The translations under genes and the position numbers were made by a program. This document shows positions 15,952-23,595 of a DNA stretch of 64,000 nucleotides, piece after piece; position 1 is the stretch's first letter; each line of letters begins with the position of its first letter. The stretch is taken from assembly GCA_934462715.1 (NCBI GenBank), contig CAKSIJ010000004.1, forward strand, positions 1-64,000, in the 5' to 3' direction. The stretch comes from an uncultured Clostridia bacterium. Lineage in GTDB: Bacteria; Bacillota; Clostridia; UBA1381. Under the pieces are notes generated by a model, which was not told the origin of the DNA, made no database searches, and saw only the letters and a program-made list of their open reading frames with translations.

Positions 15952-16265
15952 GACTCTATCTCCAATCTTAATATGTATCAGACTTATCACTTTAACAATT
16001 ATATTTTATAACACATTTTTTACTGTGTCAACATTCGTGCAAAAATTTATTTGTTTAAACAATAAAGAGTAAAGACAAAATCGGATTGTTGTCAAAAGTC
16101 ACAATTGAGTAAAGGTTAAAAAACACTCGGCGCAGTTGAAACGGGGAAGAAATGATTTTAACCGTAAAAAAACGAAAACAGAGAATGAGAAAAACAGAGA
16201 AATAACGAGAATATGTGAGATTAAAAGAGATTTTAAAAAGCATTTTAAATTTTTTGAAAAAAGTA
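15952..16265. other. AT-rich interval upstream of rplM
   Basis: A divergent intergenic stretch between the HAD gene and the rplM promoter, A-rich on the plus strand. A 79-codon minus-strand ORF here is a low-complexity Phe/Ile-rich reading with no ribosome binding site. Nothing else is seen. Confidence 0.6.
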
Positions 16266-16294
16266 TTGACAATTACCAAAAAAAGTAGTATCAT
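16266..16294 (+). promoter_or_regulatory. Sigma-A promoter of rplM-rpsI
   Basis: TTGACA (16266-16271), a 17-bp spacer and TATCAT (16289-16294), about 64 bp before the rplM start. Confidence 0.8.
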
Positions 16295-16304
16295 TATTCA
16301 TGCA

Positions 16305-16325
16305 GGTTTGATTAAAGAATCAACC
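16305..16325 (+). promoter_or_regulatory. Hairpin in rplM leader, possible L13 leader
   Basis: GGTT-T-GATT AAAG AATC-AACC forms a bulged 8-bp hairpin at the start of the transcript. A short autoregulatory leader for L13 is known in Firmicutes; position and size fit, but the assignment is inferred. Confidence 0.4.
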
Positions 16326-16357
16326 GATCGGATTATAACTAAAAGGAGGATTTTTCA

Positions 16358-16795
16358 ATGAGCAGCTATATGGCTAAACCACAGGAAATCAAAAGAAAAT
16401 GGTACATCATTGACGCAGCAGACAAGCCTTTGGGCCGTGTTGCAGCACAGGCAGCAAGCATTTTAAGAGGTAAACACCTTCCGACATACACACCGAATGT
16501 TGATTGCGGCGATCATGTAATAATTATCAACGCAGCAAAAGCAATTCTGACAGGTAACAAGCTTAATCAAAAAGTTCGTTACTATCATACAGGCTGGGTT
16601 GGCGGAATTAAGGAGATTCACTATAACAAGCTTATGGCAGAGGCTCCCGAAAAGGCTATGATGTATGCCGTTAAGGGTATGCTTCCCAATAACACAGTAG
16701 GCAGAAAGTCTTTGACAAGACTCCGCGTTTACAAAGACGATCAGCATGAGCACGCAGCTCAGCAGCCGGAAAACTGGACAGGAGAAATTAAGTAA
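16358..16795 (+). CDS. rplM: 50S ribosomal protein L13
   Basis: A 145-residue L13, an early-assembling large-subunit protein. Family motifs are present: KWYIIDAADKPLGRVAAQAA, then LRGKHLPTYTPNVDCGDHVIIINA, HTGWVGGIKEIHYNKLM, and VKGMLPNNTVGRKSLTRLRVYK. AAAGGAGGAT precedes the ATG. It is 14 bp upstream of rpsI, the conserved two-gene operon. Confidence 0.98.
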   Translation: MSSYMAKPQEIKRKWYIIDAADKPLGRVAAQAASILRGKHLPTYTPNVDCGDHVIIINAAKAILTGNKLNQKVRYYHTGWVGGIKEIHYNKLMAEAPEKAMMYAVKGMLPNNTVGRKSLTRLRVYKDDQHEHAAQQPENWTGEIK

Positions 16796-16809
16796 GGAGG
16801 ATTTTAATT

Positions 16810-17205
16810 ATGGCAAAAGAACAATATTACGGCACAGGCAGAAGAAAGTCTTCCGTTGCAAGAGTTCGCCTCGTTCCCGGAAACGGTAAGGTTACTATTA
16901 ACGGAAGAGATATAGATGATTATTTTGGTCTTGATACTCTTAAGGTTATCGTTCGTCAGCCTTTGACATTGACTCAGACCGCTTCTAAGTTTGATGTTAT
17001 CGCTAAGGTTGAGGGCGGCGGATTTACAGGTCAGGCAGGAGCTATCCGCCATGGTATCGCAAGAGCTCTTCTTGAAGTTGATTCAGACGCTTTCAGAACT
17101 GATCTTAAGTCAGCAGGCTTCCTCACAAGAGATTCAAGAATGAAGGAAAGAAAGAAGTACGGCTTGAAAGCAGCTCGTCGTGCTCCTCAGTTCTCAAAGA
17201 GATAA
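16810..17205 (+). CDS. rpsI: 30S ribosomal protein S9
   Basis: A 131-residue S9. It shows YYGTGRRKSSVARVRLVPG at the N-terminus, VTINGRDIDDYF, GGGFTGQAGAIRHGIARALL and the conserved C-terminal LTRDSRMKERKKYGLKAAR, then APQFSKR, whose final Arg reaches the P-site tRNA. AAGGAGGAT lies in the gap after rplM. A terminator follows 11 bp past the stop. Confidence 0.98.
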   Translation: MAKEQYYGTGRRKSSVARVRLVPGNGKVTINGRDIDDYFGLDTLKVIVRQPLTLTQTASKFDVIAKVEGGGFTGQAGAIRHGIARALLEVDSDAFRTDLKSAGFLTRDSRMKERKKYGLKAARRAPQFSKR

Positions 17206-17216
17206 GAAAACAATCA

Positions 17217-17249
17217 GAAAACCCTTATTTTTCAAGGGTTTTCTTTTTT
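17217..17249 (+). terminator. Terminator of rplM-rpsI
   Basis: A 10-bp stem, GAAAACCCTT/AAGGGTTTTC with a 7-nt loop, followed by TTTTTT. Confidence 0.9.
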
Positions 17250-17462
17250 GTTACTTGATTTGTTGCAAGTTTGTCGCAAAAAAATACTGTTACTTATTGG
17301 GTAGCAGTATCAGATTGCTGACAAACCCATCTGAAAATGGTGGTTTTGATTCTGCATTTAATACAACTTCAATGCAAATTTATGTATATTTTCCGTTTTT
17401 CCGGCAATGCTATGAATGAAAAAAGTTTACGATTATCAGTATTTGCCGGAGGGATACATTTT

Positions 17463-17867
17463 ATGAGGATACAAAGTAATTATATATATACCGCGCTGCT
17501 GTGTGCAGCCTTTATAACAGCGGGATTTTTCGGGGGATATTATTCGGGAAGAATGATATATAAAGATAAAGCCGATACTCAGCCGAACGCAAGTGAAAAA
17601 ACGGAAATACAAAGCTTTCATTCAGCACCGACAGAGGAGGCGGAGGCAACTCCGGCAGAAACCGTAACGCAAGTCTATTATTTGCTTACTAGCGAGGACT
17701 CGTCATTAAGGTTATACGAAATCAGCGGAAACAGCAAGGTTATGATAAAAAATATAAGGTTCAATTCAGAATTTGTTCCGGCGGAGGACAGGAGAAGGCT
17801 TGAATCCGGTATTAAGCTAAGCACAAAAGAGGAAGGTTTCGGATTAATTGAGGATTTCACAAGCTGA
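17463..17867 (+). CDS. BofC-like membrane-anchored protein
   Basis: A 134-residue protein. An N-terminal membrane anchor (YIYTALLCAAFITAGFFGGYYSG) is followed by a Thr/Glu/Ala-rich linker and a compact C-terminal domain: VYYLLTSEDSSLRLYEI, then EDRRRLESGIKLSTKEEGFGLIEDFTS. That ending matches the C-terminal BofC-type domain, found in spore-formers, where BofC controls SpoIVB signalling in sigma-K activation. True BofC has an additional N-terminal domain that is missing here, so the role is inferred. Start chosen at 17463 because GGAGGG precedes it by 9 nt; earlier in-frame ATGs lack a ribosome binding site. Confidence 0.6.
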   Translation: MRIQSNYIYTALLCAAFITAGFFGGYYSGRMIYKDKADTQPNASEKTEIQSFHSAPTEEAEATPAETVTQVYYLLTSEDSSLRLYEISGNSKVMIKNIRFNSEFVPAEDRRRLESGIKLSTKEEGFGLIEDFTS

Positions 17868-17918
17868 CAGCCTTACGGTAAAAATTGATTTTAGTATAAA
17901 CGAAAACGGAGAACTATA

Positions 17919-18299
17919 ATGAGAAGTCTGATAGCGGTTTTGGTATTGAGCGCAGCTATAATCGGCGGAGGAATATACTGCACAAGGCAGACCGACAAAC
18001 TCACCTATGAGCTGACAAAAAGAACGGAAGAAATTTCAGAAGAAGTAGAAAACGGCGGCTTTAAAAAGGCAGCAGAGCTGCTCGGTGAAATTAACGATAT
18101 TATCGAAAGCAACTCGCTTTTGCTTGCTTCATACATCGACCACGGAGAACTGAATAAGATTAATTTATACCTTACTCAGCTTGAAGTATATCTGGACAGG
18201 GAGGAAAAAGATGCTTCTCTTGTCTGCGGAAAGACGCTTAACAGGCTGTTCGTCAGCCTGCCGGAGGATTATAAGGTTAAATTGGAAAATGTATTTTAA
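17919..18299 (+). CDS. DUF4363 family protein
   Basis: A 126-residue protein with one N-terminal membrane segment (LIAVLVLSAAIIGGGIYC) and an all-helical remainder (YELTKRTEEISEEVENGGFKK, SYIDHGELNKINLYLTQLEVYLD). This matches DUF4363, whose members in Clostridia are often near sporulation genes and have no proven function. It lies 51 bp after the BofC-like gene, likely cotranscribed, and is followed by a terminator. Confidence 0.75.
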   Translation: MRSLIAVLVLSAAIIGGGIYCTRQTDKLTYELTKRTEEISEEVENGGFKKAAELLGEINDIIESNSLLLASYIDHGELNKINLYLTQLEVYLDREEKDASLVCGKTLNRLFVSLPEDYKVKLENVF

Positions 18300-18308
18300 A
18301 GCATAAGA

Positions 18309-18339
18309 AAACCCCGTGCAGAATATCCGCATGGGGTTT
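18309..18339 (+). terminator. Terminator after the DUF4363 gene
   Basis: An 11-bp stem, AAACCCCGTGC with GCATGGGGTTT (one G-T pair), then GGTTTCGTTT. It lies 9 bp past the stop. Confidence 0.75.
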
Positions 18340-18398
18340 GGTTTCGTTTAAGACATTGCACCGAAATGGGCGTTTTGCCGAATGCCGCTGTAAATATA

Positions 18399-18905
18399 TT
18401 AATCTCTCAGCTGATTTATATACTTGTTTGTTGAAAGTATTTTGTAAAGGACAGTTGAGCAAATCAAACCGAAAGCTGCCTGAACGAGGTTGCCGAGCAT
18501 ACCTGCGGTTGCTGTTTCAAAGTTCTTTGTAAGCATAAGATCGAACAGAAAATAACCCGATACCATGATTACTTCGGCTATTACCGCACATACTATTGCG
18601 GCAAGTATTGCGTTTGTTTTTTTAATATCCTTATAAAGCAGAGCGCATACCAAAGCCATAACCGACTTTATGATAAGAGTTGCCGGAGCAAAAACGAGGT
18701 ATCCGCCGATCAAATCTGTGAGAGCAGAGCCTATTCCGGCAGCAAGTGCACCGTATACGGGACCTAAGAATATTCCGCTTATTATAACCATACAGTCACC
18801 GATATTAACAAAGCCGCCCGTTACCGTCGGAATTTTAATTATGAATGTCGCCACAAAGGTAAGAGCGGCGAACAATGCGCTTATTACTATCTTTTTTGTC
18901 TTCAT
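18399..18905 (-). CDS. ECF transporter S component (vitamin uptake)
   Basis: A 168-residue membrane protein with about five to six hydrophobic segments. The N-terminus is typical of energy-coupling-factor substrate-binding subunits: KKIVISALFAALTFVATFIIKIPTV, then GGFVNIGDCMVIISGIFLGPVYG and AGIGSALTDLIGGYLVFAPATLIIKSV. S components bind one vitamin each and share EcfAAT, which is not in this window. The ligand cannot be read with certainty; folate, riboflavin and pantothenate type proteins share these features. Start chosen at 18905 because GGAGAG precedes it; the ORF extends further without a ribosome binding site. Confidence 0.8.
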   Translation of the reverse strand: MKTKKIVISALFAALTFVATFIIKIPTVTGGFVNIGDCMVIISGIFLGPVYGALAAGIGSALTDLIGGYLVFAPATLIIKSVMALVCALLYKDIKKTNAILAAIVCAVIAEVIMVSGYFLFDLMLTKNFETATAGMLGNLVQAAFGLICSTVLYKILSTNKYINQLRD

Positions 18906-18971
18906 ACAAACATCTCTCCTTATGGTAATTTGCAATCATACGATTATACACAGCGGCTGTTCGTGTGATTG

Positions 18972-19006
18972 TGGTAATAGTACCACGATTTGGAGGTTTT
19001 GTCAAG
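18972..19006 (-). promoter_or_regulatory. Promoter with palindromic operator for the ECF S component
   Basis: On the minus strand, TTGACA (19001-19006), a 17-bp spacer and TACTAT (18978-18983). The -10 hexamer sits inside the perfect palindrome GTGGTA-CTAT-TACCAC (18972-18987), so a repressor bound there would block the polymerase. About 70 nt of leader follow. I see no known riboswitch in it. Confidence 0.65.
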
Positions 19007-19098
19007 CGGTATCGGCTAAATTTGCCGTATTGCAATAAAATATCGCAATTTGCCGGATTGTGTTGGTTATTAATACTTATAACAATAATTATATGTGA

Positions 19099-20100
19099 TT
19101 ATTCACTTTTTGAAAAATCCACATTTTCGATGATTTTCAGCATTTCTTCACATTCCAGCCCTCCGGAGCTGTACAGTGAGTATGCAAAGTCACCGTCATG
19201 CCACAAGGCAGTATGGCATAAATTATCGTTGCTTTTAAGAGTTGCCGAAACACCGTTTACGGATTCGGTAGCTTCTTGCTCATATGTGCTGTAATCTCCG
19301 CTTATATCGTCGTTTTCCGGATTTTTTTTGGTTCTGTATAAAATTCTTTCATCGCCGTTTGTGTATGATATTTGTATAAGCGAATCAAACAGCAGTGAAG
19401 CGCTGTCATTTTCGTAATTTTCCGGCATAAATTGAGGTGTTTTGAAATCGTAGTCAAGATTATTGCGTATATCCGAAACGGTTTCAATATCCGATGAAAA
19501 CGGCGAGCCGCCGAAGGATTGCTCAAGCTGTTCGTCCTCCGGGGGCAGAGAAGCTTCGGAGCTGTTAAAGCCGGACGATAAAACGAGGTCTGTATTGTTG
19601 TCGGGGCTTGACGGTTTGTCATTCTGTGAGCCGGCAGCTGAACCGTGAAAGAACGAAGAATCTGACGTGTTGTTATCGTTCGTTTGCGGTTTTTGTGAGG
19701 ATTTTGCAATTTGCTGCCCGGCTGAGGGTGAAGTCTTTTCGGGTTTGTACGGCTTTTCATAAATGCCGCTTTTCTCTGCCGGAGGTTCGCTGTTAACCGG
19801 TAAATTGTTTTGCGGAGCTTGCGATTGTACAGGGGCTGCGGAATGTTGGGGAGGAGTACTTACCGCAGGCGGCACATTATCAGACGTACTGCTTTTAAAG
19901 TGTACCCCGGACGATACTGCGGTAAAGCAAATAAGCAGACAAGCCGCATAGCAAAGACCTCGTGTTATGTGATAAGTATTTTTACGAACCGGTTTCTTTA
20001 ATTCCGGAGGATTATTGATATTTTCAAGTATTTTGGCTTTCATATCTTCAGAAAGCTTGATTTTGTCCATTGCTTCTTTATAATTTTTACTCAAAGTCAT
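19099..20100 (-). CDS. Probable anti-sigma factor with C-terminal DUF4367-type domain
   Basis: A 333-residue single-pass membrane protein. Residues 1-40 are cytoplasmic and helical (NYKEAMDKIKLSEDMKAKIL), where an anti-sigma factor would hold its sigma. The membrane segment is near residues 47-66 (GLCYAACLLICFTAV). A long Pro/Ser/Gln-rich linker runs to about 220, then a DUF4367-like domain with ILYRTKKNPENDDISGDY, NDNLCHTALWHDGDFAYSLY and MLKIIENVDF. The start overlaps the sigma gene by 14 bp, the usual coupling of a sigma/anti-sigma pair. No zinc-binding HxxxCxxC motif is present, so the contact is of a different kind. Confidence 0.75.
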   Translation of the reverse strand: MTLSKNYKEAMDKIKLSEDMKAKILENINNPPELKKPVRKNTYHITRGLCYAACLLICFTAVSSGVHFKSSTSDNVPPAVSTPPQHSAAPVQSQAPQNNLPVNSEPPAEKSGIYEKPYKPEKTSPSAGQQIAKSSQKPQTNDNNTSDSSFFHGSAAGSQNDKPSSPDNNTDLVLSSGFNSSEASLPPEDEQLEQSFGGSPFSSDIETVSDIRNNLDYDFKTPQFMPENYENDSASLLFDSLIQISYTNGDERILYRTKKNPENDDISGDYSTYEQEATESVNGVSATLKSNDNLCHTALWHDGDFAYSLYSSGGLECEEMLKIIENVDFSKSE

Positions 20101-20572
20101 ATTCCTCCTTTAGCATTTCTTTAAGCTTTGCTCTTGCTCTGCGGAGCAGGGAGCGTACCGTTACGTCATTTTTGCCGGTAATTTTCGCAATTTCGGCTGT
20201 ACTATATTCTTCATAATAATACATATATATCGTGATGCGATATTTTTCGGGAAGCGACATTACTGCTTTCAGCACACTGCTGTCGGTGTTGTAGCTGTCG
20301 TAGACGGCAACGTCGGGAGAGTCATCTATGGATTGCTTGTTTCTGTTCCAAAAGGTATTCAGCTTGTTTTTGCACACGTTTATTGTTGTGCGCAATATCC
20401 ATGCTTTTTCATGATTTTTATCATTGAAAACAGGATTTTTTTCAATAATATGTAAGAAAACCTCTTGCACTGCGTCCTCCGCATTGGGCTTGTTTTTCAG
20501 ATATGTATACGCTGTCCGCATTACGGTATCGCCGTATAAATCAAGCAGCTCGCAAGTTTTTTCCTGTGTCAT
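20087..20572 (-). CDS. ECF-type RNA polymerase sigma factor
   Basis: A 161-residue group-4 sigma factor. Region 2 is RTAYTYLKNKPNAEDAVQEVFLHIIEK, containing the DAVQEVF core-binding motif. Region 4 is SLPEKYRITIYMYYYEEYSTAEIAKITGKNDVTVRSLLRRARAKL, a helix-turn-helix for the -35 element. The start at 20572 follows GGGAGG by 9 nt; an upstream in-frame start lacks one. It sits between the secreted CuAO-N protein gene (81 bp upstream) and the anti-sigma gene. ECF sigma factors typically activate their own operon. Confidence 0.92.
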   Translation of the reverse strand: MTQEKTCELLDLYGDTVMRTAYTYLKNKPNAEDAVQEVFLHIIEKNPVFNDKNHEKAWILRTTINVCKNKLNTFWNRNKQSIDDSPDVAVYDSYNTDSSVLKAVMSLPEKYRITIYMYYYEEYSTAEIAKITGKNDVTVRSLLRRARAKLKEMLKEEYDFE

Positions 20573-20652
20573 GTCAGATAACCTCCCGGTATTATTGTGA
20601 TATGTGAGCATATCTGTCCGAACCGTGAAAAATGCGGTTCGGGCACAGCCGA

Positions 20653-21534
20653 TTATTTAATGTTTGCGATAATGTCTGTCAATTCCTTTTCGGTAAGAGC
20701 CTTGTTTGCGTAGATTGAATAAGTCAAATCACCGCTGCACCATACCGCATTTGAGAGGTCGTCATTTCCTTTGGCTGTTATTTCAAGATTGTTGATTTTC
20801 AGAGTTTTTGTGTTGCTGTAGATGTTGTAATCTCCGCTGATGTCGTCCTTGCCCTCTGCTGTTCTGTAGCAGATTTCGTTTTCGCCGTTTTTGAAAGTCA
20901 GCTGGAATATTTCGTTGCTGATAACCGATACATATTCCAATTCATATCCTGACGGAATGGCGGTCGGAATACTTACCGCAAATTTTACGGCTTTTTTTGC
21001 CTCGTCAACAGTTTTGTATTCGACTATCGGATTCGGAATCTGTACATTTTCTTCTGTATTGAAGATGATAGAATAATCCTTGACGGTATATGTATCCTCT
21101 CCGAGCAATAAACCGAACATTTCTATCGGCACGTAGGTTTTTGAATCCTTAAGCACCGGAGCTGCGCCGAGAGGGGAGGGAGCGGACATTCCGATAAGTC
21201 CCGTTGACGGAGAAGCTGACATATAGTAGCGATCCTGACCTATGATAATTGAAGTTTTTACCGTTTTGTTGTCAAGAACGATTGATTTGTTGTTATCGTC
21301 CCAAGTTACTGCGAAGCCGAGCTTTTCAGCCAATGCACGAAGCGGAACCATTATGTGATTGTTTTCGCTGTAGATTTCAGCGTCTATGCTGTCATTGTTT
21401 ACGGTCAGTGTATATGCTGTCTGAGGTGCTGCTGATGTCAGCAGGATTTCCTCATTGTCATTTTCGGCAAATACCGTTCCCATAGCCGATAAGGTTAAAA
21501 TACCGCTTAAAATTATTGATGTTGTTTTTTTCAT
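20653..21534 (-). CDS. Secreted protein: copper-amine-oxidase-N-like plus DUF4367-type domain
   Basis: A 293-residue exported protein. Signal peptide KKTTSIILSGILTLSAMGTVFA. Residues about 40-160 hold a stalk-type copper amine oxidase N-terminal domain, in two parts: NNHIMVPLRALAEKLGFAVTWDDNNKSIVL and KTYVPIEMFGLLLGEDTYTVKDYSIIF. In bacteria this domain is a wall-associated stalk with no oxidase activity. The C-terminus from about 190 is homologous to that of the anti-sigma factor encoded two genes downstream: ICYRTAEGKDDISGDY, NDDLSNAVWCSGDLTYSIYA and ELTDIIANI. CAGGAGTGATT precedes the ATG. It is first in the operon. Confidence 0.8.
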   Translation of the reverse strand: MKKTTSIILSGILTLSAMGTVFAENDNEEILLTSAAPQTAYTLTVNNDSIDAEIYSENNHIMVPLRALAEKLGFAVTWDDNNKSIVLDNKTVKTSIIIGQDRYYMSASPSTGLIGMSAPSPLGAAPVLKDSKTYVPIEMFGLLLGEDTYTVKDYSIIFNTEENVQIPNPIVEYKTVDEAKKAVKFAVSIPTAIPSGYELEYVSVISNEIFQLTFKNGENEICYRTAEGKDDISGDYNIYSNTKTLKINNLEITAKGNDDLSNAVWCSGDLTYSIYANKALTEKELTDIIANIK

Positions 21535-21654
21535 AATTAATCACTCCTGTTTTGTTTATTTTTAAATTCCTTTTTTTGGGCCCTCATATAATAAACAAAC
21601 GGAGAGGCAAAAATGTTGCAAAATATTTTAAATTTTATTAAAAAAAAGAAATAA

Positions 21655-21687
21655 AGCTCTCAATATGGTTATTTCATACCGAGAGCT
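21655..21687 (-). terminator. Terminator after gerW
   Basis: AGCTCTC/GAGAGCT stem with an inner GGT/ACC pair; on the minus strand it is followed by TTATTTCTTTTTTTT. It lies just past the gerW stop. Confidence 0.75.
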
Positions 21688-21693
21688 GTTCCT

Positions 21694-22140
21694 TTATTCT
21701 GCCGAATCAACAGTATCGGTTTGCTCGCCGCTGCTGTTTTCCTCTTTCTTTTTGCAGGTTAAATCCGACAGTACATCGTTAACCTTTTCGATAACGTCGG
21801 GAACCATATCAATTATCTTGTTTACCGGTGAGCTTTCGGGAGTTACCGGAAGAAGCTTAATGCTGCCGTTGCCTACTACCAGAAAAGCTATAGGCTTAAC
21901 GTTTGCACCGCCGCCGCAGCCGCCTCCGAACTTGTTGCCGTTGTTATCTGCCGATGACGGAGCTTTGCTGTCACCGAACTCGCTGCCGCCGGCACCGAAG
22001 CCGAAGCTTACCGTGGATACCGGTATGATTATAGTTCCGTCCGGTGTGGTAACGGGAGAGCCGACTACCGTGTTAACGTCCACCATAGATTTAATGTTGC
22101 TCATGGCTGTGTCCATAAGCCCCTCAATTGGGTGTGCCAT
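21694..22140 (-). CDS. ytfJ: GerW family sporulation protein (YtfJ)
   Basis: A 148-residue protein of the GerW family, a mother-cell-made spore protein needed for proper germination in Bacillus. The core reads IEGLMDTAMSNIKSMVDVNTVVG, VTTPDGTIIIPVSTVSFGFGAGG, then a Gly-rich loop GGGCGGGANVKPIAFLVV. The start at 22140 gives MAHPIEGLM and is preceded by AAGGA by 9 nt; a TTG three codons upstream is less likely. It lies at the end of the scpA-scpB-DUF2953 cluster, a conserved order in spore-forming Clostridia. Confidence 0.9.
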   Translation of the reverse strand: MAHPIEGLMDTAMSNIKSMVDVNTVVGSPVTTPDGTIIIPVSTVSFGFGAGGSEFGDSKAPSSADNNGNKFGGGCGGGANVKPIAFLVVGNGSIKLLPVTPESSPVNKIIDMVPDVIEKVNDVLSDLTCKKKEENSSGEQTDTVDSAE

Positions 22141-22167
22141 AAAAATCAATCCTTCTTTCGTTTATTT

Positions 22168-22803
22168 TTATTGTTTAAATTGTGTTTTTACTTGTTGTTT
22201 GTTATATTTTCTTATCTTTAGGTACAGCTTTAAATCTTTTATCATTATAACCATAATATGCACATTTTTCAGTCTGACTATACCGTAAATCTTGCCGCTG
22301 TAAAAATTTGAATTGCGAAAAAGCGGCTGTATGATTTCAGTATGTTTTTTTAGCTTTACGGTGTTGTCTGTTAATGCAAGCAGATTATAAACGATTCCGT
22401 TTATAACGCCTGTTGCGATGCCTGTGTGCATGGGATTTTCAAAGTCAAATTCTATATTAGTATCTATTTCTCTGAATGTTACGGAGTGCTTGCCGGCATA
22501 TGCCAGCAGCTTCAGCACATCGCCCTTTACCTGTTTATAGATGTATTTAGCTTTTTTTAAGCTTTGCATTGCGCCGTCATAGGAAAATTGCTTTTTTTCA
22601 GATGTTTTTTTTTCGGTTTTACCGTTTTTTTTCGCCTTTTTCTCTGACGGTGAAAGGGTGAATCTGATAAATCCGTATCTGAAAACCAGCTTCTGTTTAA
22701 ATTCGCCGTTGCTTGCGGAAAATTCAAATTCAAGCAGTATGGGTATAAGAAGCAGAACGAATATAAGCAAAAGTATCACCGCAAGTATAATTAATACCGT
22801 CAT
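22168..22803 (-). CDS. DUF2953 family membrane-anchored protein
   Basis: A 211-residue protein. The N-terminus is a strong membrane anchor (TVLIILAVILLLIFVLLLIPILLEF), followed by a beta-rich part (FKQKLVFRYGFIRFTLSP), a Lys-rich linker and a C-terminal part with YAGKHSVTFREIDTNIEFDFENPMHTGIATGVINGIVY. This is the DUF2953 layout. No function is proven; members sit next to gerW/ytfJ in spore-formers. It is 21 bp after scpB and 27 bp before ytfJ. Confidence 0.8.
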   Translation of the reverse strand: MTVLIILAVILLLIFVLLLIPILLEFEFSASNGEFKQKLVFRYGFIRFTLSPSEKKAKKNGKTEKKTSEKKQFSYDGAMQSLKKAKYIYKQVKGDVLKLLAYAGKHSVTFREIDTNIEFDFENPMHTGIATGVINGIVYNLLALTDNTVKLKKHTEIIQPLFRNSNFYSGKIYGIVRLKNVHIMVIMIKDLKLYLKIRKYNKQQVKTQFKQ

Positions 22804-22824
22804 ATTCCGCCTCCGTTAATATTT

Positions 22825-23508
22825 TTAATAATTTTCAGCCGATTCCGACGAGTCGGCTTGAATGTCATTTGATTCTGCCGCAGAATCGGACTGACTGCTT
22901 GATTCGTCTGCAACAGGCATATCGGAAGCCTGTTTTTCTGATTCTGTGCCTGTTTCGACGTTTTCGATAGTCAGCTGTTCGTAGCCCTCCGTTATTTCCG
23001 ATATGTTCACCTCGGGCAAATCCTTAGGTGAGTTAAGACCGAAGCAGCGCAGAAAATTTTGTGTGGTTGAATAAAGAATTGGTCTGCCGGGTGCGTCAAG
23101 TCTGCCGGTTTCCTCAATCAAATCTCTCTCGACAAGTCTGTTGATTGCGCCGTCGCTGTTGACCCCTCGTATAAATTCAACCTGTCCTCTTGTGATAGGC
23201 TGCTTGTATGCAATGATTGCCAATGCCTCCATCGCCGCATTTGACAGTGCCTGCCGTCTTTGCTCCCCGAGGATTTCCTGGATATACACATAATATTCGG
23301 GACGTGAACAAATCTGATAGCCATCGTCTATATCTATTATCATGACGCCTCTCATTTCGGTGTCATAGCTGTATTTTAAAAGTTTTACCGCTTCTGTGAC
23401 GGTTTCAATGCCGGTGTTTAATACTGCCGCAAGCTTTGCCGCCTTGACCGGCTCGCCAGCCGCAAACAGAATACCCTCGATTGCACACTGTATGTTAATT
23501 TTATCCAT
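22825..23508 (-). CDS. scpB: Segregation and condensation protein B
   Basis: A 227-residue ScpB, a winged-helix partner of the SMC-ScpA condensin complex that organises and segregates the chromosome. Core: AIEGILFAAGEPVKAAKLA at the N-terminus, then LSNAAMEALAIIAYKQPITRGQVEFIRGVNSDGAI, RDLIEETGRLDAPGRPILYSTT and FLRCFGLNSPKDLP. The last 45 residues are a Ser/Glu-rich tail. It follows scpA by 87 bp. Confidence 0.96.
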   Translation of the reverse strand: MDKINIQCAIEGILFAAGEPVKAAKLAAVLNTGIETVTEAVKLLKYSYDTEMRGVMIIDIDDGYQICSRPEYYVYIQEILGEQRRQALSNAAMEALAIIAYKQPITRGQVEFIRGVNSDGAINRLVERDLIEETGRLDAPGRPILYSTTQNFLRCFGLNSPKDLPEVNISEITEGYEQLTIENVETGTESEKQASDMPVADESSSQSDSAAESNDIQADSSESAENY

Positions 23509-23595
23509 AGTATTTGTATTTTTCTCCGGTTTTAGTATTTAAATTCAGGAAATTGTAAAATATCGGATTACAATTTCCTGTAATATGTACGTTTA

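Noticed and set aside
16055..16294. 79-codon minus-strand ORF upstream of rplM
   Set aside because: Phe/Ile-rich reading of an A-rich leader that overlaps the rplM promoter; no start signal.
18906..18971. Riboswitch ahead of the ECF S component
   Set aside because: The leader is about 70 nt and shows none of the TPP, FMN, cobalamin or THF conserved motifs that I know.
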